From positions 1 to 64,000 of the forward strand of contig JADIMZ010000034.1 in NCBI GenBank assembly GCA_017694335.1: a stretch of 64,000 nucleotides of DNA. The letters run 5' to 3'. Below the pieces are notes generated by a model. That model was not told the origin of the DNA. It saw only the letters and a program-made list of their open reading frames with translations, and ran no database searches. This document shows, piece by piece, positions 46,867-55,779 of the stretch. The position numbers and the translations under genes are program-made. This DNA comes from Candidatus Pullibacteroides excrementavium (GTDB lineage Bacteria > Bacteroidota > Bacteroidia > Bacteroidales > P3). Every line of letters begins with the position of its first letter. Position 1 is the stretch's first letter.

Positions 46867-47604
46867 ATGAACAAATTGGCAATTATCCCGGTTTTCCTCA
46901 TGGCCTTGCTCGCCAGCAAACCGGTATCCGCCCAGGTAACCATGGGGGATTTGACAAAACAGCAACGGGACAGCATCATCTTCGCATTTCCCAAATGCAC
47001 TCCGGGCACCGTATATATGAAAGACGGGTCCATAGCCAAGTCCGATCTCAACTACAACTATTACGAGCCCCAAGTCCTGTTCCGCAACGATAAACCGACC
47101 AGCCCGGAAGACACCCTCCGCCGTCTGGACAACCTCGGGGAAGTGTTGCTGATTGAAATCGGCGACCGCTCTTTCGTCCCTGTCCTTGGCACAAGCCTTG
47201 GCGAAATCATTTGGGACAACAGGACTATCAGCCTGGTCGTGACAAAAAAAGTGAACATTGAAGAAAAGAAGGCCGGGGCTTATGGCACAGGGGGCTCCAC
47301 GTCTTCCATCCAAAGTGTTTCCAGTTTCACGGGATCCAGCGGGGTGAACAGAAGCGGGAACTATACCGGACAGACCTCTTTCACTTCCGTGAATTACGAT
47401 TTTGCCAGCAATGCCGAACTGAGCATCGACACCCGGCTTTTCCTGCTGCAAGGAACGAAGACACTTCCGGTCAGCAAAAAAAACCTGACCAAGGCCTTCC
47501 CCAAAGCAGCCAACTTCATCAAGCAGTATATTGACGAACAGAAGCCCGACCTGGAAAATCCCCAAGAGGTCATCAACCTAATCAATCTGGCTAACGCCCA
47601 ATAA
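46867..47604 (+). CDS. Secreted protein of unknown function (245 aa)
   Basis: Signal peptide MNKLAIIPVFLMALLASKPVSAQ; VYMKDGSIAKSDLNYNYYEPQVLF. Confidence 0.75.
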   Translation: MNKLAIIPVFLMALLASKPVSAQVTMGDLTKQQRDSIIFAFPKCTPGTVYMKDGSIAKSDLNYNYYEPQVLFRNDKPTSPEDTLRRLDNLGEVLLIEIGDRSFVPVLGTSLGEIIWDNRTISLVVTKKVNIEEKKAGAYGTGGSTSSIQSVSSFTGSSGVNRSGNYTGQTSFTSVNYDFASNAELSIDTRLFLLQGTKTLPVSKKNLTKAFPKAANFIKQYIDEQKPDLENPQEVINLINLANAQ

Positions 47605-47628
47605 GCAGGAAGAATCTTCCAACATGAA

Positions 47629-47684
47629 CGAGGGTGTGCGCAATACTTGGCATCGCAGACAGCAAGTACCGGGGCACACCCTCG
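47629..47684. terminator. Nested hairpin between the 245-aa gene and the T9SS promoter
   Basis: CGAGGGTGTGC (47629-47639) / GCACACCCTCG (47674-47684) with inner TACTTG/CAAGTA. Confidence 0.6.
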
Positions 47685-47731
47685 CGGCTTCCCTGAACAA
47701 CGGGGATGAGGGCAAGAGTTTTTTCAAATAA

Positions 47732-47764
47732 TTTGCAAAAGAACGCCAAAATTGGCTACCTTTG
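47732..47764 (+). promoter_or_regulatory. Promoter of the T9SS operon
   Basis: TTTG-N21-TACCTTTG. Confidence 0.65.
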
Positions 47765-47826
47765 CCTCCTTAACTATGAAATCGCTTGCGAAGCGGGCTG
47801 AGTGCAAGCGAGGACAAGCATTAAAT

Positions 47827-48858
47827 ATGTCAGCGAACCAAACAGATAAGAACCAAGAGCATACAGAAGCGCCCCTGCATGGCAAAAGCCGGCGGTTCCG
47901 TTATATCCGATGGGGATGGATGGGATTGCTGCTGCTTTTGTGCCTGAAGCCTGTTTCAGCCCAGCAAGAAGGGAATCAAATCACTCAGTTCATGTACAAT
48001 ACTTATTCGTACAATCCTGGTTTTGCCGGGATGTCGAATGGTATTTGCGTATCGGCGCTTCATCGCCAGCAATGGCTAGGCATCAGCAAAGGTCTGGATG
48101 AAAGCGTCAACATCACCGCTCCCAACAGTACTGTCATCATGGCGCACATGCCCATCAGGGCCATCAAGGGAGGCATCGGCGTGGAGATAGCCTCTTTCAA
48201 CGCAAGCCTGTTCCGGCAAACGTATGTGAAACTGGGATACGCTTATCACCTGCAGACATCGTTCGGGATCATCGGCATGGGGGTCCGGGCGCAGATGCAG
48301 ACATTGGGCATGGATGGGAACTTCAATCCGAGGGATGAAGGCGACCCTATCATAACGGACATACAAGAAAGCGAAACCGGAGTATACGGAGATGTGTCCA
48401 TCGGCTTCTACCTGCAAGGGAACGGAGGGTATTTTGTCGGCTTGGCCGCCAACAACCTCATCGCCCACAAGGGGAAGAAGATTGCCTATCAGCCTTCGCG
48501 GACTTTCGCGTTGCACGGAGGATACACTTTCTCGTTTCCCTCTCTGCCTAAAATCGAATTCACTCCCTCCACTTACCTGGAAACGGATTTTGCCACTTTC
48601 AACTGGAGCATAGCCATGACAGGGACTTTCAATAAAAGGTTCTGGGCCGGGCTTTCGTACCGGTTGCAGGATGCCGTTTCCATCTTGGGAGGTGTCCATA
48701 TAGGGAAGTTGCAAATCGGCCTGTCCTATGACATCACAGCCTCCCGCTTCATACGGGCCAGCAAAATAGGCGGGGCCTTCGAGGTGCTTGTCCGCTATTG
48801 CTTCGGTTTGGAGGGTGACAACGTGAACACTGAATATAAAAACGCCCGGTACTTGTAG
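47827..48858 (+). CDS. PorP/SprF family type IX secretion system membrane protein
   Basis: QEGNQITQFMYNTYSYNPGFAGMSNGICVSALHRQQWLG; directly upstream of GldK-N. Confidence 0.92.
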   Translation: MSANQTDKNQEHTEAPLHGKSRRFRYIRWGWMGLLLLLCLKPVSAQQEGNQITQFMYNTYSYNPGFAGMSNGICVSALHRQQWLGISKGLDESVNITAPNSTVIMAHMPIRAIKGGIGVEIASFNASLFRQTYVKLGYAYHLQTSFGIIGMGVRAQMQTLGMDGNFNPRDEGDPIITDIQESETGVYGDVSIGFYLQGNGGYFVGLAANNLIAHKGKKIAYQPSRTFALHGGYTFSFPSLPKIEFTPSTYLETDFATFNWSIAMTGTFNKRFWAGLSYRLQDAVSILGGVHIGKLQIGLSYDITASRFIRASKIGGAFEVLVRYCFGLEGDNVNTEYKNARYL

Positions 48859-48897
48859 GGGCCGGTCTCAAACAAAAACCTTATAAGCCTAATTTCG

Positions 48898-50301
48898 ATG
48901 AAAAGAGTAGTGAGTCTGTCCGGTGTGCGAAACTTGACCGCGATCCTGTCTGCCTGCGTGCTTCTGGGTAGCTGCAGCAATTCGGGGAACGGGGAACTGA
49001 TCGGGGTTCCAGGCCGCAAGGCGCCCGATATCCAGACACCTTTCGGGATGACCTATGTTCCGGGAGGCAGTTTTGTTTTCGGCGCAGGTGGTTTTGATCC
49101 CACATACCAAATGCTTAATTACAAATCGGTAACGGTGAGCGACTTTTTCATGGATGAAACGGAAATCACCAACAATGAATACCGGCAATTCGTGGAATGG
49201 GTCAAAGAATACCAGATCCGGAGCCTCTTGGCGGAAGAGGGATCGGGGTTTGAAGAAGAATACGGCATCCCCATCGAAGACGCCAACGGCGATCTCCTCG
49301 GCTATGAAATAAACTGGAAGGTGAAATTGAAGCTGACTCCTGAAATGGACGAGCTTCTGGAGCCATTGTTTTCCTCGAACGATGAGCGTTATGCCCATCG
49401 CAAATCCTTCCGGATCGACAAAATGAATTACACCTACCAGACTTGCAACCTCCGGCTGGCCGCCCAAAAGAACTGGGACGAGGAAGCCGCCGAGGACATG
49501 CCTGACGACGGGGTTTATTACGGTTCTTTTGTCAACAGGCCCCGTTCTTTGTCGGGTGCCACCAACGAAGAGATGTACGCCACCCATGTCGTCAACATCT
49601 ATCCGGACACATTGTGCTGGATTTTTGATTGGGCCTATTCGTACAACGAGCCCATGGTGGCCGGATACTTCAGCAGCCCATGGTATGACAATTACCCGGT
49701 TGTAGGCGTCAATTGGAAACAGGCGGAAGCATTCTGCAAATGGCGCAGCCAGATTTACAATGAATACATGGCAGAGAGAGGCTATCCTGCAGCCCAGGAA
49801 TTCCGTCTGCCGACCGAAGCCCAATGGGAATACGCGGCACGCGGAGGTCTGGATGCCAGCCCGTATCCCTGGGGGGGAAGCTATGCCCGAAATGAAGAAG
49901 GCTGCCTGCTGGGCAACTTCAAGCCCGGGCGCGGAGACTACGGGGCGGATGGTTCCTTGTACCCTTGCATCGTAGGACACTATGCGCCCAACGATTACGG
50001 TCTCTATGACATGATGGGCAATGTGGCCGAATGGTGCATTGACGCTTACGATGAGACCATTGCCAATAACCACGATTTCAACCCTGTATACACATACAAC
50101 GCTCGGCCGGAAGATGGCATCGGTCTCAAACGCAAGGTCATCCGCGGAGGGTCGTTCAAGGATTTCGCCGATATCTGCAAAGTCTACTACCGTACCTATG
50201 AATATCAGGACACTTGCAAATCTTATGTCGGGTTCCGTTGCGTCCAGCCCTTGCTGACCAGCGGCCTGATGCAAGACGGTACTCGTTCCAACTATAAATA
50301 A
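48898..50301 (+). CDS. gldK: T9SS ring lipoprotein GldK/PorK (SUMF1-like)
   Basis: LGSCSNSGNGELIG lipobox; FFMDETEITNNEYRQFVEWV; EFRLPTEAQWEYAARGG. Confidence 0.92.
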   Translation: MKRVVSLSGVRNLTAILSACVLLGSCSNSGNGELIGVPGRKAPDIQTPFGMTYVPGGSFVFGAGGFDPTYQMLNYKSVTVSDFFMDETEITNNEYRQFVEWVKEYQIRSLLAEEGSGFEEEYGIPIEDANGDLLGYEINWKVKLKLTPEMDELLEPLFSSNDERYAHRKSFRIDKMNYTYQTCNLRLAAQKNWDEEAAEDMPDDGVYYGSFVNRPRSLSGATNEEMYATHVVNIYPDTLCWIFDWAYSYNEPMVAGYFSSPWYDNYPVVGVNWKQAEAFCKWRSQIYNEYMAERGYPAAQEFRLPTEAQWEYAARGGLDASPYPWGGSYARNEEGCLLGNFKPGRGDYGADGSLYPCIVGHYAPNDYGLYDMMGNVAEWCIDAYDETIANNHDFNPVYTYNARPEDGIGLKRKVIRGGSFKDFADICKVYYRTYEYQDTCKSYVGFRCVQPLLTSGLMQDGTRSNYK

Positions 50302-50324
50302 TAACTGCAAAAACAACAGAAACC

Positions 50325-51062
50325 ATGGCTTTGACATTCAAATTTGTAGAAAAACCCGGATATAAAAGATGGATGGGCTTCCTATACGGATGGGGCGCAT
50401 CTATCGTGATTATCGGCGCATTGTTCAAAATCCTCCACTGGCAAGGGGCCAATCTCATGCTGATGCTGGGTATGTTCACGGAAGCTGTCATCTTTTTCTT
50501 CTCGGCTTTTGAAAAACCGCATCCGGAATTCGACTGGGATCGTGTATATCCTGTACTGAAAAACGACGAGAACGGAAAACCGCTCTACCCGGAAGGAACC
50601 GCACCTCAAGCCTGCGGAAGCGCCGCCGGCAGCCAGAACATCCTGTCGGATAAACTGGAAGAAATGCTGGAAAAGGCAAACGTCACTCCGGTCGTTTTCG
50701 AAAAGCTCAGCTCGGGACTGGAAAAACTCACGCAAACGACCCAGAACCTGAACAACCTGACAAATGTGGTGGGCGTGAACCAGTCCTATGCGGCAGAATT
50801 GGGCAAAATGACAGAACATCTCAATACCCTCAATAAGTTTTACGCCGACCAGATCCAGGTTTCAAGGACACAGGCCGAAGCCAATCTCAAACTGCAGGCG
50901 GATGTGAACAAAATCATGGAGTCTCTGAGCGCGTCTCTCCAAAGTTCGCTGAAATACCGCCAGGAGCTGGATGAACTTTCCAACAAGGTTGCCGCCATCA
51001 ACAAGATGTACGGCCAAATGCTGGCAGCCATGCAGAACACCCACCCGGCAGCCAAGGCCTAA
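50325..51062 (+). CDS. gldL: T9SS motor protein GldL/PorL
   Basis: KPGYKRWMGFLYGWGASIVIIGALFKILHWQGANLMLMLGMFTEAVIFFFSAFEKP. Confidence 0.95.
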   Translation: MALTFKFVEKPGYKRWMGFLYGWGASIVIIGALFKILHWQGANLMLMLGMFTEAVIFFFSAFEKPHPEFDWDRVYPVLKNDENGKPLYPEGTAPQACGSAAGSQNILSDKLEEMLEKANVTPVVFEKLSSGLEKLTQTTQNLNNLTNVVGVNQSYAAELGKMTEHLNTLNKFYADQIQVSRTQAEANLKLQADVNKIMESLSASLQSSLKYRQELDELSNKVAAINKMYGQMLAAMQNTHPAAKA

Positions 51063-51095
51063 TGCCTGAAATCATTAAATGGAAGGGATTGTCTT

Positions 51096-52673
51096 ATGAG
51101 TGCACCTAAAGAGACTCCACGGCAAAAAATGATTGGCATGATGTACCTGGTACTGACTGCCATGCTGGCCTTGAATGTTTCGACTGAAGTTCTCAAGTCG
51201 TTCATCACGGTCAACGATGCCATGGAAAAGACCAATAAAGACTATACGGAGAGGAACGAGGGCCTTTATGCCGTATTCCAACGTGCCTATGCGGCCAACG
51301 AAGCCAAAGTGGCCGACCAATGGAATAAAGCCCAGCAGGTAAGGACACGGACGGCCGAGCTTTACGATTTCATCCAACAGACCAAATACGAACTGATAGC
51401 CAAGACCGAAGGAGTGTCGATAGAAGAAGCCAAGACGCTCCATCCGAACGACTTCAGCAAGCAGGACAACTACGATATCCCGACCAACTTCTTCATGGGG
51501 AGCGAAATCTTGAAAGACGGGAGAGCGTATGTCCTGCACGACAAGATTGATGAATACGTATCGTTCCTGCAAAATATCCTTGGCAACGATACGAGCAAGG
51601 TTTCGTTGAAAGCCTTGGACGTGAACGAAGATTACCGGGATGCCAGCGGGACTCCTCTCAGCTGGGAAGCTTTCAACTTTTCCCACACGATCATCGTGGC
51701 GGATCTGGCTTTGCTGAACCGTTTGCAGACCACCATACGGAATACGGAATCGGACGTAGTATCCCAGCTCTACTCCTCGGTGAGCGAAGACGACTTCAAG
51801 TTCGACACCATTTCGGCCCGCGTAGTGCCTACTACCTCCAATATCGTGGTAGGGACGGATTTCGAAGCAGACATTTTCGTGGCCGCGTTCGATTCCCGAT
51901 CGAAAATCACCGCCACTATCAACGGTGAGAAGTACGAAGGCGAGTCGGGCAGCATCCGGTACCGGATTCCGGCCACAAGCGCAGGAGAAAAAGTCTTGAG
52001 GGGAACCATCGATGTGCCAGGGACCTTCGGCGTAAAGTCCTATCCGTTTGAATATACCTATCACGTGAACCAGCCTATCGCCACGGTATCGGCCGACGCG
52101 ATGAACGTGTTCTACCTCGGCATCAAGAACCCGGTTTCCGCCATGGCAGCCGGCGTGGCCGACAAAGACATCCGGGTTACCATAAGCGAAGGGACATTGG
52201 AGAAAACCGGTCCGGGGCAATACACCGCTTTGGTCAAAAACGTGAACGTGGACAAGACAAAGACCGTTGAGATTAAAGTGTACGCTCGAAACGGCCAGGG
52301 CGAAAAACTGATGGGCAGCAAACAGTTCCGGCTCAAACGGGTTCCTGACCCCGTAGCCAGCATACACGGCAAGGAATCGGGCCTGAAGGAAATCCGCAAA
52401 AACGAGCTGCTGGTAGCAGGCGGGCTGGATGTGGAAATGAAGGATTTCGACTTCGATGTACCTGATTTGAAGATTGTCTCCTTCAAAGTCCGCTTGGCTC
52501 AAAACGGAAGCCTCAGTTCTTCCATGCCATCGAAAGGAGACAAGTTCTCCTCCGAAATCGTCCAAATGCTCCAGCAGAGCCGAAGAGGCAATCTGGTCAT
52601 GTTCAGCGATATCGTAGCCCAAATGCCGGATGGACCCAGAACGTTGGGCGATTTTACCGTGTCAATAGAATAA
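51096..52673 (+). CDS. gldM: T9SS motor protein GldM/PorM
   Basis: PKETPRQKMIGMMYLVLTAMLALNVSTEVLKSFITVNDAMEKTN. Confidence 0.95.
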   Translation: MSAPKETPRQKMIGMMYLVLTAMLALNVSTEVLKSFITVNDAMEKTNKDYTERNEGLYAVFQRAYAANEAKVADQWNKAQQVRTRTAELYDFIQQTKYELIAKTEGVSIEEAKTLHPNDFSKQDNYDIPTNFFMGSEILKDGRAYVLHDKIDEYVSFLQNILGNDTSKVSLKALDVNEDYRDASGTPLSWEAFNFSHTIIVADLALLNRLQTTIRNTESDVVSQLYSSVSEDDFKFDTISARVVPTTSNIVVGTDFEADIFVAAFDSRSKITATINGEKYEGESGSIRYRIPATSAGEKVLRGTIDVPGTFGVKSYPFEYTYHVNQPIATVSADAMNVFYLGIKNPVSAMAAGVADKDIRVTISEGTLEKTGPGQYTALVKNVNVDKTKTVEIKVYARNGQGEKLMGSKQFRLKRVPDPVASIHGKESGLKEIRKNELLVAGGLDVEMKDFDFDVPDLKIVSFKVRLAQNGSLSSSMPSKGDKFSSEIVQMLQQSRRGNLVMFSDIVAQMPDGPRTLGDFTVSIE

Positions 52674-52705
52674 AAAACGAAACACTCCACGCAAAACAAT
52701 AAACC

Positions 52706-53548
52706 ATGAAACGCATTATTGTCCTATCGCTCACCCTGGCTCTGGGTATGTTCTTGGCGGATTCTGCGCATGCCCAGTTATGGGACGAACCGCAGGTGCC
52801 CGACAATTTCTACGAAAAGAGCAATACCAAGGACCGGACGCCTCGTGCCTACGTCCCCGTCAGGGAAGCCGACGTATTCATCAAATGGAGAGTATGGCGA
52901 GCTATCGATTTGAGGATGAAGATGAACCAATACCTCTATTTCCCTACGGTAAAGAACAATGACCGCATCAGCTTGATAAACCTTATCTTGGAAGGGATTC
53001 AAAGCGGTGTTCTCACTCCCTACGAAGGGATGCAGAAAAACATGACTTGGGATTGCGACTTCTCCAAACCGCTAAGCTATGAAGAAGCCACCAAGGAGCT
53101 TATTCTCCAGGATACCGGAGCGGATGGCCAGATTTACACAGACGCACGGCTTCATCTTGTGCAACGTTACTTCGTCAAGGAAGATTGGTTCATTGACAAG
53201 CAGCGAGGTGTACGGGATATCCGCATCATCGGCATCGCTCCTGTCATAACGGCTTACGATGAAAGCGGGGAATTCCTGGGCTATCAGACGCTGTTCTGGC
53301 TCTACTATCCCGAAGCCCGGCCTTTGTTTGCCAAGACAGAAGCCTTCAACCCGCATAACAGCGCCATGCGGCAGTCGTATGACGATGTTTTCGCATGGAA
53401 CCGTTATTTCCAAAGCTATATCTATAAAATTGACAACTTGCAGAACCGGGATATAAAAGATTACATGGAAGGGATTGCGGAACTGCGCGAATCGGATCGG
53501 ATAGAAGAAATGCTATTCGAGATAGAACACGACCTTTGGGTCTATTAA
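52706..53548 (+). CDS. gldN: T9SS protein GldN/PorN
   Basis: READVFIKWRVWRAIDLRMKMNQYLYFPT; follows gldM. Confidence 0.93.
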   Translation: MKRIIVLSLTLALGMFLADSAHAQLWDEPQVPDNFYEKSNTKDRTPRAYVPVREADVFIKWRVWRAIDLRMKMNQYLYFPTVKNNDRISLINLILEGIQSGVLTPYEGMQKNMTWDCDFSKPLSYEEATKELILQDTGADGQIYTDARLHLVQRYFVKEDWFIDKQRGVRDIRIIGIAPVITAYDESGEFLGYQTLFWLYYPEARPLFAKTEAFNPHNSAMRQSYDDVFAWNRYFQSYIYKIDNLQNRDIKDYMEGIAELRESDRIEEMLFEIEHDLWVY

Positions 53549-53567
53549 CGGAAGATCCAAGGTCCTT

Positions 53568-53606
53568 GAAAGTTGCCTGTAACCTACATGGATACAGGCA
53601 ATTTTC
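53568..53606 (+). terminator. Hairpin at the end of the T9SS operon
   Basis: GAAAGTTGCCTGTA...TACAGGCAATTTTC; no strong U-tract. Confidence 0.6.
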
Positions 53607-53675
53607 CGTATCTAAAGGATTCATTCCGCCTCTTTCGCGCCCGCAAACGACAGGGTTCTCCATATCAAGCAACGG

Positions 53676-55778
53676 ATGTTCGATTTTTTCGGCCAGAACA
53701 TAGAATACCTCAAGGGCGTAGGCCCGGCCAAAGCCCAGACGCTGCGGCAGGAAGCCCATGTCTTCACCTATGGGGATCTGCTCACTTATTTCCCATTCCG
53801 CTACATCGACAAAGGCCACTTCATCACAATCAGCCAAATCCGGGACGACCAATCGTATGTGGCTGTCAAAGGGAAAATCCTCAAAGTGGAAAGCAAGGGT
53901 TTCGGCAAAAGCAAAAGGCTCTCCGCTGTGTTTGGAGACGGAACCGGCACGGTGGAACTGACCTGGTTCTCCGGTTTGAAATGGATCGAACCCAAAATCC
54001 GGCAAGGCGTCTATCTGAGCATCTTCGGCAAACCCAGCATCTATAACCATCAGCTCCAGTTCAGCCATCCGGAAATAGAAGTCATCGACCCGAACAAGCC
54101 CCAGCAGTCGCAAAGCGCTGGCATCCAGCCCCTCTACCCCACTACGGAAACGATGAAGAACCGGGGACTTTCGCCCAAGGCAATGGCCGCTATCACGCAG
54201 AATCTCTGCAAGCAGGCCGAAGGCAGCATCCCTGAAATCCTAAGCCAGGACATCCTTTCCCGATACCAGCTGATGTCGCGCGAACAAGCCTTCATCCAAG
54301 TCCATCACCCGCTGAGCCTGGCCCATGCCGACTGCGCCCGGCAAAGGCTCAAATTCGAGGAACTGCTTTTGCTCCAGCTCAATATCCTCAAGCAAAAAAT
54401 GAACCGGGGAAAAACTCCCGGATTCGTGTTCACAAAAGTTGGCGATAATTTCAACTATTTTTACCAAAACAACCTTAACTTTGAACTCACCGGAGCCCAG
54501 AAAAGAGTGGTCAAGGAAATCCGGGCCGATACACGGACAGGATTCCAGATGAACCGCCTCTTGCAAGGGGATGTGGGCAGCGGAAAGACCATCGTGGCAT
54601 TGATGAGCATGCTGCTGGCCGTGGACAACGGCTTCCAAGCCTGCCTGATGGCGCCCACCGAAATACTCGCCCGCCAACATTTCGCCAGCATTTCCAAATA
54701 CCTGAACTCGATGAAGGTCCGGGTGGCCTTGCTGACCGGTTCGAGCACGAAAAAAGACAGGACGGTACTGCTCAATATGCTGGCCGATGGTCAATTGCAC
54801 TTGCTGATTGGCACCCATGCCCTGTTAGAGGACAATGTGGTATTCAAGAACTTGGGCTTGGTGGTGATTGACGAGCAACACCGCTTCGGGGTCGCCCAAC
54901 GGGCCAAACTCTGGAACAAAAACTCGGTGCCGCCGCATATCCTGGTCATGACAGCCACGCCCATTCCCCGGACGCTGGGAATGACCCTGTACGGGGATTT
55001 GGACCTTTCGGTCATCGACGAGCTGCCGCCGAACCGAAAGCCCATCAAGACCCTGCATCTCACCGACCATGACCGCCTCAATCTCTTCGCCTTCATGAAG
55101 CAAGAGATTGCCAAAGGCCGGCAGATTTACGTGGTCTATCCGCTGATTCAGGAGTCGGAGACCCTGGATTTAAAAGACCTGATGGACGGATACGAAAGTA
55201 TCAGCCGGGCTTTCCCGATACCGGATTACCAGCTGAGCATTGTCCACGGCAAGATGAAAGCCGAGGACAAGGAGTTCGAAATGCAACGCTTCAAAAAGGG
55301 CGAGACCCAGATTATGGTGGCTACAACCGTAATCGAAGTAGGTGTGGATGTGCCCAATGCCAGCGTGATGGTGATTGAGAACAGCGAACGCTTCGGCTTG
55401 GCGCAGCTGCATCAGCTCCGCGGGCGCGTAGGCCGGGGCGCAGAGCAGTCGTACTGCATCCTGATGACGGCCGACAAGCTCAGCAAGGATGCCAACGAGC
55501 GCATCAACACGATGGTGGCCACCAACGACGGCTTCAAGATTGCCGAAGCCGACCTGAGGCTACGCGGGCCAGGCGACCTGCAAGGCACGCAGCAAAGCGG
55601 GCTACTGGCCTTGAAAATCGCCGACATCGCCCAGGACGAGAATATCGTAAGGGCGGCGCGGCATACGGCCGTGGAGATACTGCAGCAAGACCCCGCTTTG
55701 GCATCGCCCCAACACCAAGCCTTGCTCCGGGAAATGAAAAAGAATGGAAAAGAGAACTTTTGGGCCAAAATAAGCTGA
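53676..55778 (+). CDS. recG: ATP-dependent DNA helicase RecG
   Basis: LLQGDVGSGKTIVALMSMLLAVDNGFQACLMAPTEILARQH, DEQHRFGVAQR, VATTVIEVGVDVPNASVM. Confidence 0.96.
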   Translation: MFDFFGQNIEYLKGVGPAKAQTLRQEAHVFTYGDLLTYFPFRYIDKGHFITISQIRDDQSYVAVKGKILKVESKGFGKSKRLSAVFGDGTGTVELTWFSGLKWIEPKIRQGVYLSIFGKPSIYNHQLQFSHPEIEVIDPNKPQQSQSAGIQPLYPTTETMKNRGLSPKAMAAITQNLCKQAEGSIPEILSQDILSRYQLMSREQAFIQVHHPLSLAHADCARQRLKFEELLLLQLNILKQKMNRGKTPGFVFTKVGDNFNYFYQNNLNFELTGAQKRVVKEIRADTRTGFQMNRLLQGDVGSGKTIVALMSMLLAVDNGFQACLMAPTEILARQHFASISKYLNSMKVRVALLTGSSTKKDRTVLLNMLADGQLHLLIGTHALLEDNVVFKNLGLVVIDEQHRFGVAQRAKLWNKNSVPPHILVMTATPIPRTLGMTLYGDLDLSVIDELPPNRKPIKTLHLTDHDRLNLFAFMKQEIAKGRQIYVVYPLIQESETLDLKDLMDGYESISRAFPIPDYQLSIVHGKMKAEDKEFEMQRFKKGETQIMVATTVIEVGVDVPNASVMVIENSERFGLAQLHQLRGRVGRGAEQSYCILMTADKLSKDANERINTMVATNDGFKIAEADLRLRGPGDLQGTQQSGLLALKIADIAQDENIVRAARHTAVEILQQDPALASPQHQALLREMKKNGKENFWAKIS

Positions 55779-55779
55779 C

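Noticed and set aside
51075-52622. 515-aa minus-strand ORF opposite gldM
   Set aside because: Antisense shadow of a clear GldM gene. The same holds for 48889..50337 (-) opposite gldK, 58618..60264 (-) opposite the TGS kinase and 60793..61548 (-) opposite murF.
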